Under the pieces are notes generated by a model. That model saw only the letters and a list, made by a program, of their open reading frames with translations. It did not search any database and had not been told where the DNA came from. The position numbers and the translations under genes were made by a program. A DNA stretch of 64,000 nt from DASYPQ01 sp046155895 (GTDB lineage Bacteria > Planctomycetota > UBA1135 > GCA-002686595). Positions 43,572-52,324 of the stretch are shown piece by piece (position 1 is the first letter of the stretch; the number at the start of each line of letters is the position of its first letter). Where the stretch lies: assembly GCA_046155895.1 (NCBI GenBank), contig JBJXFB010000063.1, forward strand, positions 1 to 64,000, in the 5' to 3' direction.

Positions 43572-43922
43572 TCAGCGGCGCTCGGCGACCGGCACCGGCA
43601 CGGTCGAGAGCGTCTCGAGCATCTTCTCGTTCAGGTGCTGCAGCGCGAGGATCCGCTTCTCCAGCAGCACCTGCCGGTGCACGAGCCTCTCCACGACGGG
43701 AGGCAGGATCGCCTCGCGCACGTAGTTGTTGATCAGGTTCACCCACTCCGCCCGGGTCTCGTCGGGGACCTGGTGGAAGTGGTAGTGCGTCTTCTGCTTC
43801 AGCACGTCCTCGGTCAAGTGCAGGCACTCGGTCGTGATCTCCTCCACGCTCCGCTTGTCGTGCTCGTTGTGGAAGACCTCCAGCTTGTACTGGTGAAGCA
43901 GCTCCTTGAACTTCGCGTGCAC
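43572..43922 (-). CDS. conserved-looking small helical protein, unknown
   Basis: A 116-residue protein with a textbook start: AGGAGG at 43928-43933, five bases before GTG 43922. It is hydrophilic and helical throughout, rich in Glu, His and Lys (KFKELLHQYKLEVFHNEHD; ITTECLHLTEDVLKQKTHYH; VHRQVLLEKRILALQHLNEK), with no signal peptide or membrane segment. The dense histidines could bind metal. It lies between fabF and the UDPGP gene, 15 bp before the latter. I do not recognise the family. Confidence 0.65.
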   Translation of the reverse strand: MHAKFKELLHQYKLEVFHNEHDKRSVEEITTECLHLTEDVLKQKTHYHFHQVPDETRAEWVNLINNYVREAILPPVVERLVHRQVLLEKRILALQHLNEKMLETLSTVPVPVAERR

Positions 43923-43942
43923 GCCGACCTCCTGGTTTTCGA

Positions 43943-43958
43943 GCGCCCCTCGGGGCGC
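43943..43958 (-). terminator. short G+C hairpin after fabF
   Basis: GCGCCCC and GGGGCGC form a perfect seven-base stem around a two-base loop, 16 bp beyond the fabF stop. No U-run follows on the minus strand, so its effect on the transcript is uncertain. Confidence 0.4.
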
Positions 43959-43973
43959 GGTTCTCTTGTCAGT

Positions 43974-45215
43974 TCAGCCGACCTGTCCGATGCAGATCGA
44001 CACGTTGTGTCCGCCGAAGCCGAGCGAATTCGAGAGGGCGTTGCGCACCTTACCCTCCCGCGCTGCGCCCGGGACGTAGTCGAGGTCGCAGGCCGGATCG
44101 GGCGTCGTGTAGTTGCGCGTGGGATGGATCTGCCCGCGGTACACGGACAGCGCCGTGACCACGAGCTCGACCGCGGCGGACGCGCCGAGCAGGTGGCCGA
44201 TCATCGATTTGGTCGAGGAGATCGCGAGCTTCCTCGCGTGCCCCCCGAACACCAGCTTGATCGCTCTCGTCTCGATGGCGTCATTGTAGGGCGTGCTCGT
44301 CCCGTGGGCGTTGATGTAGTCGACTTCCTCGGGAGCGATGCGGGCGTGCTTGAGGGCCTCGCGCAGGGCGCGCGCGGGCCCGGTCCCGTCCTCCTTGGGA
44401 GCCGTGATGTGGAAGGCGTCGTCCGTCGAGCCGAAACCCTTCACCTCGGCGTAGATCCTCGCGCCGCGCTTCCTCGCGCGCTCGAACTCCTCGAGGACGA
44501 GGATTCCGCAGCCCTCCCCCATGACGAAGCCGTCACGGTCCTTGTCGAAGGGGCGGGACGCCGTGGCGGGATCCTCGTTGCGCGTCGAAAGCGCCTTCGC
44601 CGAGGCGAATCCGGCCAGCGACAGGGGTGTCGTGGCCGACTCGGAGCCGCCGGTGACGACCACGTCCGCGTCGCCGAGCTGGATCGCCCTCCACGCCATG
44701 CCGATCGCGTGCCCGGCCGAGGCGCAGGCGCTCGAGGTCGTGAAGCAGGTGCCGAGCAGCCCGTGCCGGATCGCGACCTGCCCGCTCACGGCGTTGGCCA
44801 TGATGCGCGGGACGAAGTGCGGGCTCACGCGCCGGGGACCCTTCTCCATCATCGCCTGGTGCTGTTCCTCGATGCCGGTGATGCCACCGATCCCCGTCCC
44901 GAGGATGCTGCCGAAGCGCTCGCGCTCGGACTCCGACTCCCGCGCGGGATCGAGGCCGGCGTCCTTCAAGGCCTCGTCCGTGCCGAGCAGCGCCCACATC
45001 GTGAACGGGTCGAGCTTGCGCAGGTCCGGAGCCGCGAAGTGCTTCAGCGGATCCCAATCGACGCACGCCGCGATCTTGACGGCCTGATCGGCAGTCTCGA
45101 AGCGCGTGATCGGAGCGACCGCATTCTCGCCGCGCAGCATGCGCGCGAACGAGGTCTCGACGTCCATCCCGAGCGGGTTGACCGTTCCAAGACCCGTGAT
45201 CACGACTCGTCGCAT
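43974..45215 (-). CDS. fabF: beta-ketoacyl-ACP synthase II
   Basis: A 413-residue condensing enzyme of type II fatty acid synthesis, elongating acyl-ACP with malonyl-ACP. RRVVITGLGTVNPLG opens the protein, the active-site Cys is in TTSSACASAGHAIG (~C165), and the two histidines are in NAHGTSTPYND and KSMIGHLLGASAAVE. GFGGHNVSICI closes it. It is the last gene of rpmF-plsX-fabH-fabD-fabG-acpP-fabF and lies 48 bp after acpP. acpP-fabF adjacency is the classical order. Confidence 0.97.
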   Translation of the reverse strand: MRRVVITGLGTVNPLGMDVETSFARMLRGENAVAPITRFETADQAVKIAACVDWDPLKHFAAPDLRKLDPFTMWALLGTDEALKDAGLDPARESESERERFGSILGTGIGGITGIEEQHQAMMEKGPRRVSPHFVPRIMANAVSGQVAIRHGLLGTCFTTSSACASAGHAIGMAWRAIQLGDADVVVTGGSESATTPLSLAGFASAKALSTRNEDPATASRPFDKDRDGFVMGEGCGILVLEEFERARKRGARIYAEVKGFGSTDDAFHITAPKEDGTGPARALREALKHARIAPEEVDYINAHGTSTPYNDAIETRAIKLVFGGHARKLAISSTKSMIGHLLGASAAVELVVTALSVYRGQIHPTRNYTTPDPACDLDYVPGAAREGKVRNALSNSLGFGGHNVSICIGQVG

Positions 45216-45263
45216 GAGTTCCTTGCCGCGCGGCCCGGGCCCGTGGGGCCCGCAACCCGCGCT

Positions 45264-45503
45264 TCAGGTCTTGCTCGCGATGTAGTCGATCGCGTTCCCG
45301 ACCGTGGCGATCTTGGAGGCATCCTCGTCGGGGATCGAGATCTCGAACTGGTCCTCGAACTCCATCACGAGCTCGACGACGTCGAGCGAGTCCGCTCCGA
45401 GGTCGTTCACGAAGGAAGTCTCGCGTTTGATCTTCTCGGCCGGCTGTCCGAGGTTGTCGCTGACGATCTTGATCACGCGCTCTTCGATCGAAGGTTTGGT
45501 CAC
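45264..45503 (-). CDS. acpP: acyl carrier protein
   Basis: A 79-residue acidic ACP. The phosphopantetheine attachment serine is in DLGADSLDVVELVM (S39). The start is GTG 45503 with a strong AGGAGGA at 45511-45517, seven bases upstream. The high copy expected of ACP fits this ribosome-binding site, among the best in the window. It sits between fabG and fabF, and carries growing acyl chains for the neighbouring enzymes. Confidence 0.97.
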   Translation of the reverse strand: MTKPSIEERVIKIVSDNLGQPAEKIKRETSFVNDLGADSLDVVELVMEFEDQFEISIPDEDASKIATVGNAIDYIASKT

Positions 45504-45574
45504 GAAGGGATCCTCCTGGAGGGGTCTTGGCGGGAAGGGCCGCGTTGGGCCGGCATCCTGCCGGAAGGTCGGGT

Positions 45575-46336
45575 TCAGAGCGAGAGTCCCCCGTCCACGA
45601 CGAGGGTCTGTCCGGTGACGTAGGCCCCGCCCGGGCCGACCAGGAAGTCGACCGCGGCGGCGATCTCCTCGGGAGCGCCGATCCGGGACAGCGGGATCCG
45701 GTTCTTGAGCTCGGTGGTCGTCTTCTCGTCCAGGCCGGCGGTCATGTCGGTGGCGATGAAGCCCGGGGCGATGGCGTTCACCGTGACGCCCCGCCCAGCG
45801 AGCTCCTTGGCGATCGACCGCGTCAGACCGACCACCCCGGCCTTGCTGGCGGCGTAGTTCGCCTGCCCTGCATTCCCGGTCAGGCCGACGACGGACGTGA
45901 TGTTCACGACGCGCCCGCCGGTCTTCATGAGGGAGCGCGCGGCGGCCTTCATGAAGTTCCAGGTGCCCTTGAGGTTGACGGCGACGACGCGGTCGAAATC
46001 CTCCTCGCTCATGCGCAGGAGGAGCTGGTCGCGCGTGATCCCGGCGTTGTTCACGAGGATGTCGACGCCCCCGAGCTCCTTCTGGATCTCGCCGGTCAGG
46101 TCGGCGACGGCCTTCGTGCTCGCCACGTCGCAGCCGTAGGCGCGCGCGCCCTCGGTCAGGGCGGAGCACTTCTCCGCCGTGGCTCGGGCGCGGTCCGCCG
46201 TCGTCGCCACGCACGCGACGCGGGCTCCCCGGCGGGCGAGCTGGACGGCGATCGCCTCGCCGATGCCCCGGGAGGCTCCGGTGACGACGGCGACACGGCC
46301 TTCGAGGAAGCGGGTTGCGAGGGAGGCGGGATCCAA
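45575..46336 (-). CDS. fabG: 3-oxoacyl-ACP reductase
   Basis: A 253-residue short-chain dehydrogenase reducing 3-ketoacyl-ACP with NADPH. TGASRGIGEA binds the cofactor, NNAGITRDQLLLRM is the FabG-specific loop, and the catalytic set is N121, S148, Y161 and K165 (ITSVVGLTGNAGQANYAASKAG). The apparent start is TTG 46336 (MDPAS...); there is no ATG nearby. It lies 30 bp after fabD and 71 bp before acpP. Confidence 0.96.
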   Translation of the reverse strand: MDPASLATRFLEGRVAVVTGASRGIGEAIAVQLARRGARVACVATTADRARATAEKCSALTEGARAYGCDVASTKAVADLTGEIQKELGGVDILVNNAGITRDQLLLRMSEEDFDRVVAVNLKGTWNFMKAAARSLMKTGGRVVNITSVVGLTGNAGQANYAASKAGVVGLTRSIAKELAGRGVTVNAIAPGFIATDMTAGLDEKTTTELKNRIPLSRIGAPEEIAAAVDFLVGPGGAYVTGQTLVVDGGLSL

Positions 46337-46366
46337 GCGTGGGGGCGCGCGGCTGTGGTTTTCGGA

Positions 46367-47287
46367 CTATACCGGTTCCAGATCCTCGGGTCGAGCCGCG
46401 GCGCGCACGCGCGCCTCCGGATCGATCTTCGCGAGGATCCCGGCGAGAACCGTCCCGGGCGCGGGCTCGAGGAAGGCGCGCAGCCCTCGCGAGAGCGCCA
46501 GGCGCATGCTCTTCTCCCACAGGACCGGGGCGCAGACTTGCTCGGCGAGTTGCCGGCGGATCTTCTCGGGATCCGCAGTGAAGTCCGCCGTGACGTTGCT
46601 CACGAACGGGACGCGCGGGCTCTCGATCGTCACCTCGCGCAGCGCCCCGGCCAGGCGTTCCGCCGCGGGCCGCATGCACTCCGAATGAAAGCCCCCCGCG
46701 ACGACGAGGCGGCGCGTGCGGCGCACGCCGTGCTCCTTGGCGGCTGCTTCGACCGCGTCGAGGGCGGCGATCTCCCCCGAGACGATCACCTGGCCCGGCG
46801 CGTTCAGGTTCGCGACCTGGCAGATCCCCGCCTGACTTCCCACGCTCGCGAGCGTGCGCGCCTGCTCCTCGGAGGCGCCCATCAGGCTCGTCATGCCGCT
46901 CGCCTTCGCTTCGCTCGCCGCTTGCATCGCTTCCCCGCGCAAACGCACGAGGCGCAGGCCGTCCTCGAACGAGATCGAGCCCGCGCACCAGAGCGCCGTG
47001 TACTCTCCCAGCGAGAGTCCGGCGGTGAACGGCGTCTTCGAGCGGTCGAGCCCGCGCTCCTCGAGCACGCGGATCACCGCCACGCTCGTCGTGAAGATGC
47101 CGGGCTGCGCGACGTCGGTGCGATTCACCGCCTCGCCCTCGCTCCAGCACTTCGACGAGAGGGAGAAGCCGAGCACCTCGTCCGCGCGCGCGAAGGTCGC
47201 GCGGGCGGCCGGGAACTTCTCGCAGAAGTCGCGGCCCATGCCGGCGAACTGGGCCCCCTGGCCGGGGAAGAGGATGGCTTCAGCCAT
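46367..47287 (-). CDS. fabD: malonyl-CoA--ACP transacylase
   Basis: A 306-residue FabD loading malonate onto ACP. LFPGQGAQFAGMG begins the protein, and the nucleophile elbow reads AGLSLGEYTALW, where the usual G-H-S-x-G has Leu91 in place of His, with Ser92 intact. The catalytic His is in VVAGGFHSECM. Downstream NVTADFTADPEKIRRQLAEQV is typical. The start at ATG 47287 lies 15 bp after the fabH stop. Confidence 0.93.
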   Translation of the reverse strand: MAEAILFPGQGAQFAGMGRDFCEKFPAARATFARADEVLGFSLSSKCWSEGEAVNRTDVAQPGIFTTSVAVIRVLEERGLDRSKTPFTAGLSLGEYTALWCAGSISFEDGLRLVRLRGEAMQAASEAKASGMTSLMGASEEQARTLASVGSQAGICQVANLNAPGQVIVSGEIAALDAVEAAAKEHGVRRTRRLVVAGGFHSECMRPAAERLAGALREVTIESPRVPFVSNVTADFTADPEKIRRQLAEQVCAPVLWEKSMRLALSRGLRAFLEPAPGTVLAGILAKIDPEARVRAAARPEDLEPV

Positions 47288-47302
47288 GCGTGTGCCCGCG
47301 CG

Positions 47303-48292
47303 CTACCAGCGGATCAGCGCGCCGCCCCAGGTCAGCCCGGCCCCGAAGGCGACGAGGATCACGAGCTTGCCCGGGACGAGCCGTCCTTGGCGGCGCGCCT
47401 CGTCGAGCGCCACCGGGACGGTCGCCGACGAGGTGTTCCCGTAGTGGTGGATGTTCACCATCACCTTCTCGTCGCTCCACCCGAGACGCTCCAGCGCGGA
47501 GTCGATGATGCGCTTGTTCACCTGGTGGGGCACGACGAGGCACAGGTCGTCGTAGGTGTGCCCCTCGAGCATCTCGCCGATCAGGTCCCCCATGCGCGTG
47601 ACCGCGAAGCGGAAGACCTCGCGGCCGTTCAGGCGGAGGTAGTGCTCGCGCGCGTCGACCGTCGCGTGGCTCGAGGGCAGCTTCGATCCGCCCGCCTTCA
47701 TGTAGATGAGGTCGTAGCCCGATCCGTCGGCGCCGAGCTTCGTCTTGAGGATCTCGCCCTGCCGGCAGTCGCCGTGAGGTGCGAGCACCGCGGCCCCGGC
47801 CGCGTCGCCGAAGAGGATGCACGAGCTGCGGTCCTGCATGTCGCTGATCCGCGACAGCGTCTCGGCCCCGATCGCGAGGACGCGGCGCGCCCGGCCCGAC
47901 GCGACGAAGGCCTCCGCGATCGAGAAGGCGCTCATGAAGCCGGTGCAGGCCGAGTTGCAGTCGAAGGCCGCAGCGTTCACCGCGCCGAGGCGGTGCTGGA
48001 TCAGGGAGGAGCAGGCCGGGACCAATTGGTCCGGCGACACGGTCCCGAGCACGATGAGGTCGAGGTCCTCCGGCGCGAGCTTGGCCGACTCGAGAGCGGC
48101 GCGTCCGGCACGCACAGCGAGGTCGGAGGTCGCTTCGTCGTCGTTCACGAAGCGCCGCTCGCGGATGCCCGTGCGCTGGACGATCCATTCGTCCGAGGTG
48201 TCCACGATCTTCTCGAAGTAGGAGTTCGGGACGACGCGCTCGGGCAGGCAGGAGCCCGTGCCCGCGATGCCGACTCGGACGGTCGCGCTCAT
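47303..48292 (-). CDS. fabH: beta-ketoacyl-ACP synthase III
   Basis: A 329-residue initiating condensing enzyme that joins acetyl-CoA (or a branched primer) to malonyl-ACP. The active Cys is in DCNSACTGFM (~C113), His in VPHQVNKRI (~255) and Asn in HHYGNTSSATVPVAL (~285). TSDEWIVQRTGIRERRF is a family hallmark. The ATG overlaps the plsX stop as ATGA, so the two are coupled. Position 2-3 in the rpmF-plsX-fabH-fabD-fabG-acpP-fabF block. Confidence 0.97.
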   Translation of the reverse strand: MSATVRVGIAGTGSCLPERVVPNSYFEKIVDTSDEWIVQRTGIRERRFVNDDEATSDLAVRAGRAALESAKLAPEDLDLIVLGTVSPDQLVPACSSLIQHRLGAVNAAAFDCNSACTGFMSAFSIAEAFVASGRARRVLAIGAETLSRISDMQDRSSCILFGDAAGAAVLAPHGDCRQGEILKTKLGADGSGYDLIYMKAGGSKLPSSHATVDAREHYLRLNGREVFRFAVTRMGDLIGEMLEGHTYDDLCLVVPHQVNKRIIDSALERLGWSDEKVMVNIHHYGNTSSATVPVALDEARRQGRLVPGKLVILVAFGAGLTWGGALIRW

Positions 48293-49305
48293 GTGGTGGC
48301 GCGTTCCTGCGCCTGCGCGAGGCCGCGGACGATGTGCTCGTTCACGTTCGAGTCGAGGGCCCTCGCCGCGAGGCCGATGGCGTTCGCGACCGCGTTCTCG
48401 TCGGAGCGTCCGTGGCCGATGATCACGACGCCGGAGACGCCGAGGAGCAGGGCGCCGCCGTACTCGGCGTAGTCAACGCTCCTCCGCACGGACGAAAGCG
48501 CTTCCGCGGCGCCGGTGATCCCCTGCCGCGCGAGCTCCTTCATCGTCGTGGCCAGCATGAAGCCGGCGAAGCCCTCCATGAGCTTCAGGACGACGTTGCC
48601 CGTGAAGCCGTCCACGACGACGACGTCGGCCTTGTCGTAGAAGAGGTCGTTGCCCTCGAGGTTGCCCACGAAGGCGAGCGGGGAGCCCTTGAGCAGGGTG
48701 AAGGCTTCCTTGTGGAGGTCGGTGCCCTTGCCCTCCTCCTCGCCGATGTTCAGGAGCCCGACGCGCGGCACCGCTTTCCCCAGGCAATTGCGCATGTAGA
48801 CCGAGCCCATCATGCCGTTCTGGTAGAGGTGCTCGGGCTTGGGAGCGACGTTCGCCCCCATGTCGATGATGGTCAGGGGGTGCCCGGTCAGGTCGATGGT
48901 CACGGCGATGCCGGGACGCCTGACGCCGGACAGGGTGCCGAGACCCAGCGTGGCGGCGCCGACCATGGCGCCGGTATTGCCCATTCCGACCGCGGCGCCC
49001 GCCTGGGACTTCTTCACGGCCCCCATCATGACGGCGATGGACGAGTCCGGTTTCGCGCGCAGGGCGGTCGCGGGGGACTCCCCCATCCCGATGACCTGGC
49101 TGGCGTGCTGGATCCCGAAGCCGGGGTCGCCGCCGAGATCGATCAGGCGGTCGTGGATGACCTTCTCGTCGCCGACGAGCAGGATCCGCTCCGGCGCCAT
49201 CCGCAGTTTCCCGAGCGGTGAGCAGGCGACGAGCGCGCCGCGGAGGACCGCGTCGGGCGCGCGGTCACCACCCATGACGTCGAGCGCGATTCGCGTCTGG
49301 AGCAT
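48289..49305 (-). CDS. plsX: phosphate acyltransferase PlsX
   Basis: A 338-residue PlsX that converts acyl-ACP to acyl-phosphate for PlsY, joining fatty acid and phospholipid synthesis. RIALDVMGGDRAPDAVLRGA starts the protein; VGMGNTGAMVGAATLGLG, GKGTDLHKEAFTLLKGS and DGFTGNVVLKLMEG are conserved segments. ATG 49305 leads straight into the first strand. It follows rpmF by 71 bp and overlaps fabH. Confidence 0.97.
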   Translation of the reverse strand: MLQTRIALDVMGGDRAPDAVLRGALVACSPLGKLRMAPERILLVGDEKVIHDRLIDLGGDPGFGIQHASQVIGMGESPATALRAKPDSSIAVMMGAVKKSQAGAAVGMGNTGAMVGAATLGLGTLSGVRRPGIAVTIDLTGHPLTIIDMGANVAPKPEHLYQNGMMGSVYMRNCLGKAVPRVGLLNIGEEEGKGTDLHKEAFTLLKGSPLAFVGNLEGNDLFYDKADVVVVDGFTGNVVLKLMEGFAGFMLATTMKELARQGITGAAEALSSVRRSVDYAEYGGALLLGVSGVVIIGHGRSDENAVANAIGLAARALDSNVNEHIVRGLAQAQERATT

Positions 49306-49376
49306 GGCGTCAGCCCTCCTGGATGGCCGGGTGCGGCCAGGGTGGCCCCGAGGCGCGCCCGGAGCAAGCCCGAAGT

Positions 49377-49580
49377 CTAGAACTCTTCCTTCGGGAGGAC
49401 TTCGAGGCCCTTCTGTCCGCCCTTCTCGAAGGCGTAGTAACCGCAGTTGTCGCAAACCCGGTGGGTCCGCACCGGGGCGCTGCAGCGGGCGCAGTGATTG
49501 GTGACGATCACCGCGATCGCGTCGTGGGAACGGCGGATCCGCTTGCGGTGCTTGCTGTGTCTACGCTTGGGATTCGGCAT
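49377..49580 (-). CDS. rpmF: 50S ribosomal protein L32
   Basis: A 67-residue L32. MPNPKRRHSKHRKRIRRSHD is the conserved N-terminus, and HCARCSAPV with VCDNCGYYAF gives the four zinc-binding cysteines (C+ form). rpmF-plsX linkage is common across bacteria and ties ribosome production to membrane lipid synthesis. ATG 49580 starts 56 bp after alaS ends. Confidence 0.97.
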   Translation of the reverse strand: MPNPKRRHSKHRKRIRRSHDAIAVIVTNHCARCSAPVRTHRVCDNCGYYAFEKGGQKGLEVLPKEEF

Positions 49581-49636
49581 GGGCGGTCAGGTCGAAGGAT
49601 GAAGGGCGGGGATGCTAGGGGGCTGCGGCGAGGCTG

Positions 49637-52324
49637 TCAACCGCGGGAGGCGCCCTTGCCTTCCAGAAGCGCCTCGACGGCCCGCTCGAGCACGGGAATC
49701 AGCTCCTGGACCTTGTTCGGATCCTTCCCCTGACCCTGGGCGAGGTCGGGTCGTCCCCCGCCTCCGCCGCCGATGACGCTGGCCGCCTGCTGGACGAGGG
49801 TGCCGGCGTTCGCGCCGGGAATCTCCCCCACGCCCTGGCAGACGATCACGAAAGGAACCTTGCCGCCTCCACGACCGAAGAGCCCCGCGATCAGCTTGGG
49901 CGAGAGTGTCTTGGCTCGGTCCGCGAGCTCTCGGACGCCGTCGAGGTCGAGCTCGGGAGCGTCGAAGACCACCCAGGCGACGTCCTGCGACTTCCGCAGG
50001 CTTCCGCGGAGCCGCTCGAACGCCGCCGCGACCATCCCGCCCGCGCTGGCGGAAGACTGCTTCTTGGCCTCCTTCGCTTCCTTCTGCAGGGCAGCGAGGC
50101 GCGCGGGGACGTCGTCGGGCGAGGCCTTCAGGGCTTGCGCGGCCTCGCGCAGGATGCGGCGCTGGCGCTGGATCTCCGCGACGGCGGCGGGGCCGGTCAG
50201 AGCCTCGATGCGCCGCACTCCAGCCTGGATCGCGCGCTCGGAGACGATCAGGAAGGGGCCGATGTCGCCCGCGGCGGAGACGTGGGTTCCCCCGCAGAGC
50301 TCGAGCGACCAGCCGCCGACGTCGAGCACGCGGACGCGCTCGTCGTACTTCTCGCCGAACATCGCGACGACGCCGCGCGCCTTGGCCTCGTCGAGGACCT
50401 CGATCGTGGTCTTCACGGCGGCGTTGGCGAAGACCCTCTCGTTGACGATCGTCTCGATCCGCTCGAGCTCCTCGGGCGTGACCGCCTTCGTGTGCGAGAA
50501 GTCGAAGCGCAGACGGTCGGGGCCCACGTAGCTCCCCTGCTGCGTGGCGTGCGTCCCGAGCACCTCCTGGAGCGCCTTGTGGAGGAGGTGGGTCGCCGTG
50601 TGGTGCTTGCGCGTGCGGTCGCGGCGCTCGCGGTCGACGCGAGCTCGCACGGGGCCCGCCGGCTTGCCGGTCGCTTTCCCGAGATGCACCACGACGTCGC
50701 CGACCTTGCGCGTGTCCTCGACGACGAAGCGGAAGCTCTTGTCGGCGGACTCGACCACGCCGGCATCGCCGACCTGCCCGCCGGATTCGGCGTAGAACGG
50801 GCTCTCCGCCAGGACGAGCCGGCTCGGTGCCCCGGGCGTCTCGAGCAGCGCCAGGACCTTCGTTTCGAGCTCGAGCGATCGCGGACCCGCCTCGTGGTAG
50901 GTCGATGTCGTCGAGACGAGCTTCGCCAGCTCCTCGGCCGAGAGCAGCTGCTTGAAGGTCCCTTCGGCGCGGCTCTTCTTCTGGTGCGCTCCCTCAGCCT
51001 TCTTCCAGCCTTCGAGGTCCACGCCGAGCGAGCGCTCGCGCGCCATGAGCTCGACGAGGTCCTGCGGGAATCCGTAGGTCGCGTAGAGGTCGTACACCGC
51101 TTCGCCGGGCAGCGTCTTCGCGCCCTGGGCGACGACCTTGGCCGCGAGATCCTCGAAGAGGATCAGCCCGCGCCCGAGCGTCTTGCCGAACTGCTCCTCC
51201 TCCGCGCGGATCACGCCCTGCACGTGCTCGCAGCGCTGGCGCATCTCGGGGAAGGTCCCGCCGAGCACCTCCGCGACCGCGGGGACGACCTCGCACAGGA
51301 AGGGGTCCTCGAGCCCCAGCTGCTGCCGCCCGAAGCGGGAGGCGCGCCGGACGAGCCGCCGCAGCACGTAGCCGCGCCCTTCGTTCGAAGGCAGCGCGCC
51401 GTCGGAGATGGCGCTCGTCACCGCGCGCGCGTGGTCGGCGATCACGCGGAAGGCGACGTCGGCGGGGGCCGCCGACGCGCCGTACTTCTTCTTCGAGAGC
51501 GAGCTGATGCGCTCGAAGATCGGAGCGAAGAGGTCCGTGTCGTAGTTCGAGCGCTTCCCCTGCAGCACGGAGAGCACCCGCTCGAAGCCCATGCCCGTGT
51601 CGACGTGCTTGGCCGGCAGCTCGGCGAGCTTGCCGTCGTCCTGGCGATTGAACTGGATGAAGACGTTGTTCCAGATCTCCATGAACCGCTCGTTGCCGGC
51701 GTTGACGCCGATCTTGCGGTTCGCGCCGTCCATCCGGTCGGCGTTCGGCTCTCCGCGGTCGATGTGGATCTCCGTGCAGGGCCCGCAGGGGCCCGTCTCC
51801 CCCATCTCCCAGAAGTTGTCCTTCCTCCCGAAGCGCAGCACGCGCTTGGGATCGATGCCGGCCTTCTCGACCCAGATCCTCGCGGCTTCCTCGTCCGCCG
51901 GCAGGCCGTCCTTCTCGTCGCCGCCGAACACCGTCACCCACAGGCGGTCCTTCGGCAGTCCCCACACTTCCGTGAGCAGCTCCCACGCCCACGGGATCGC
52001 CTCGGCCTTGAAGTAGTCGCCGAACGACCAGTTCCCGAGCATCTCGAAGAACGTGTGGTGGTAGGTGTCGACCCCCACCTCCTCGAGGTCGTTGTGCTTC
52101 CCGGAGACGCGGATGCACTTCTGCGTGTCCGCGGCGCGCTTGTAGTCGCGCTTGCCAGTCCCCAGGAACACGTCCTTGAACTGGTTCATCCCCGCGTTCG
52201 TGAAGAGGAGCGTCGGGTCGTCCCGCGGGAACACGGGAGCCGACGGCACGATGCGGTGGTCGCGCGCGCGGAAGAACTCGAGGAAGTCCTTGCGCACCCG
52301 CTCGGCGGGGAAGCTCGTGGTCAT
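49637..52324 (-). CDS. alaS: alanyl-tRNA synthetase
   Basis: An 895-residue class II synthetase with its editing domain. N-terminal catalytic core: VRKDFLEFFRARDH, FTNAGMNQFKDVFLG, TGPCGPCTEIHIDRGE and HVDTGMGFERVLSVLQG. The editing domain has HHTATHLLHKALQ, LELCGGTHV and its zinc-binding residues, and the C-terminal Ala/Gly-rich part ends with GGGGGGRPDLAQGQG. ATG 52324 overlaps the recA stop as ATGA. A recA-alaS pair also occurs in other bacteria. The 56-bp gap to rpmF is small. Confidence 0.97.
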   Translation of the reverse strand: MTTSFPAERVRKDFLEFFRARDHRIVPSAPVFPRDDPTLLFTNAGMNQFKDVFLGTGKRDYKRAADTQKCIRVSGKHNDLEEVGVDTYHHTFFEMLGNWSFGDYFKAEAIPWAWELLTEVWGLPKDRLWVTVFGGDEKDGLPADEEAARIWVEKAGIDPKRVLRFGRKDNFWEMGETGPCGPCTEIHIDRGEPNADRMDGANRKIGVNAGNERFMEIWNNVFIQFNRQDDGKLAELPAKHVDTGMGFERVLSVLQGKRSNYDTDLFAPIFERISSLSKKKYGASAAPADVAFRVIADHARAVTSAISDGALPSNEGRGYVLRRLVRRASRFGRQQLGLEDPFLCEVVPAVAEVLGGTFPEMRQRCEHVQGVIRAEEEQFGKTLGRGLILFEDLAAKVVAQGAKTLPGEAVYDLYATYGFPQDLVELMARERSLGVDLEGWKKAEGAHQKKSRAEGTFKQLLSAEELAKLVSTTSTYHEAGPRSLELETKVLALLETPGAPSRLVLAESPFYAESGGQVGDAGVVESADKSFRFVVEDTRKVGDVVVHLGKATGKPAGPVRARVDRERRDRTRKHHTATHLLHKALQEVLGTHATQQGSYVGPDRLRFDFSHTKAVTPEELERIETIVNERVFANAAVKTTIEVLDEAKARGVVAMFGEKYDERVRVLDVGGWSLELCGGTHVSAAGDIGPFLIVSERAIQAGVRRIEALTGPAAVAEIQRQRRILREAAQALKASPDDVPARLAALQKEAKEAKKQSSASAGGMVAAAFERLRGSLRKSQDVAWVVFDAPELDLDGVRELADRAKTLSPKLIAGLFGRGGGKVPFVIVCQGVGEIPGANAGTLVQQAASVIGGGGGGRPDLAQGQGKDPNKVQELIPVLERAVEALLEGKGASRG

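Noticed and set aside
41967..45623. A 1218-codon open frame on the plus strand
   Set aside because: It is antisense to ddl, the UDPGP enzyme, the small gene and fabF, all with strong motifs. Long antisense frames are expected in DNA this rich in G+C, and the translation is Arg/Asp/His-rich without domains.
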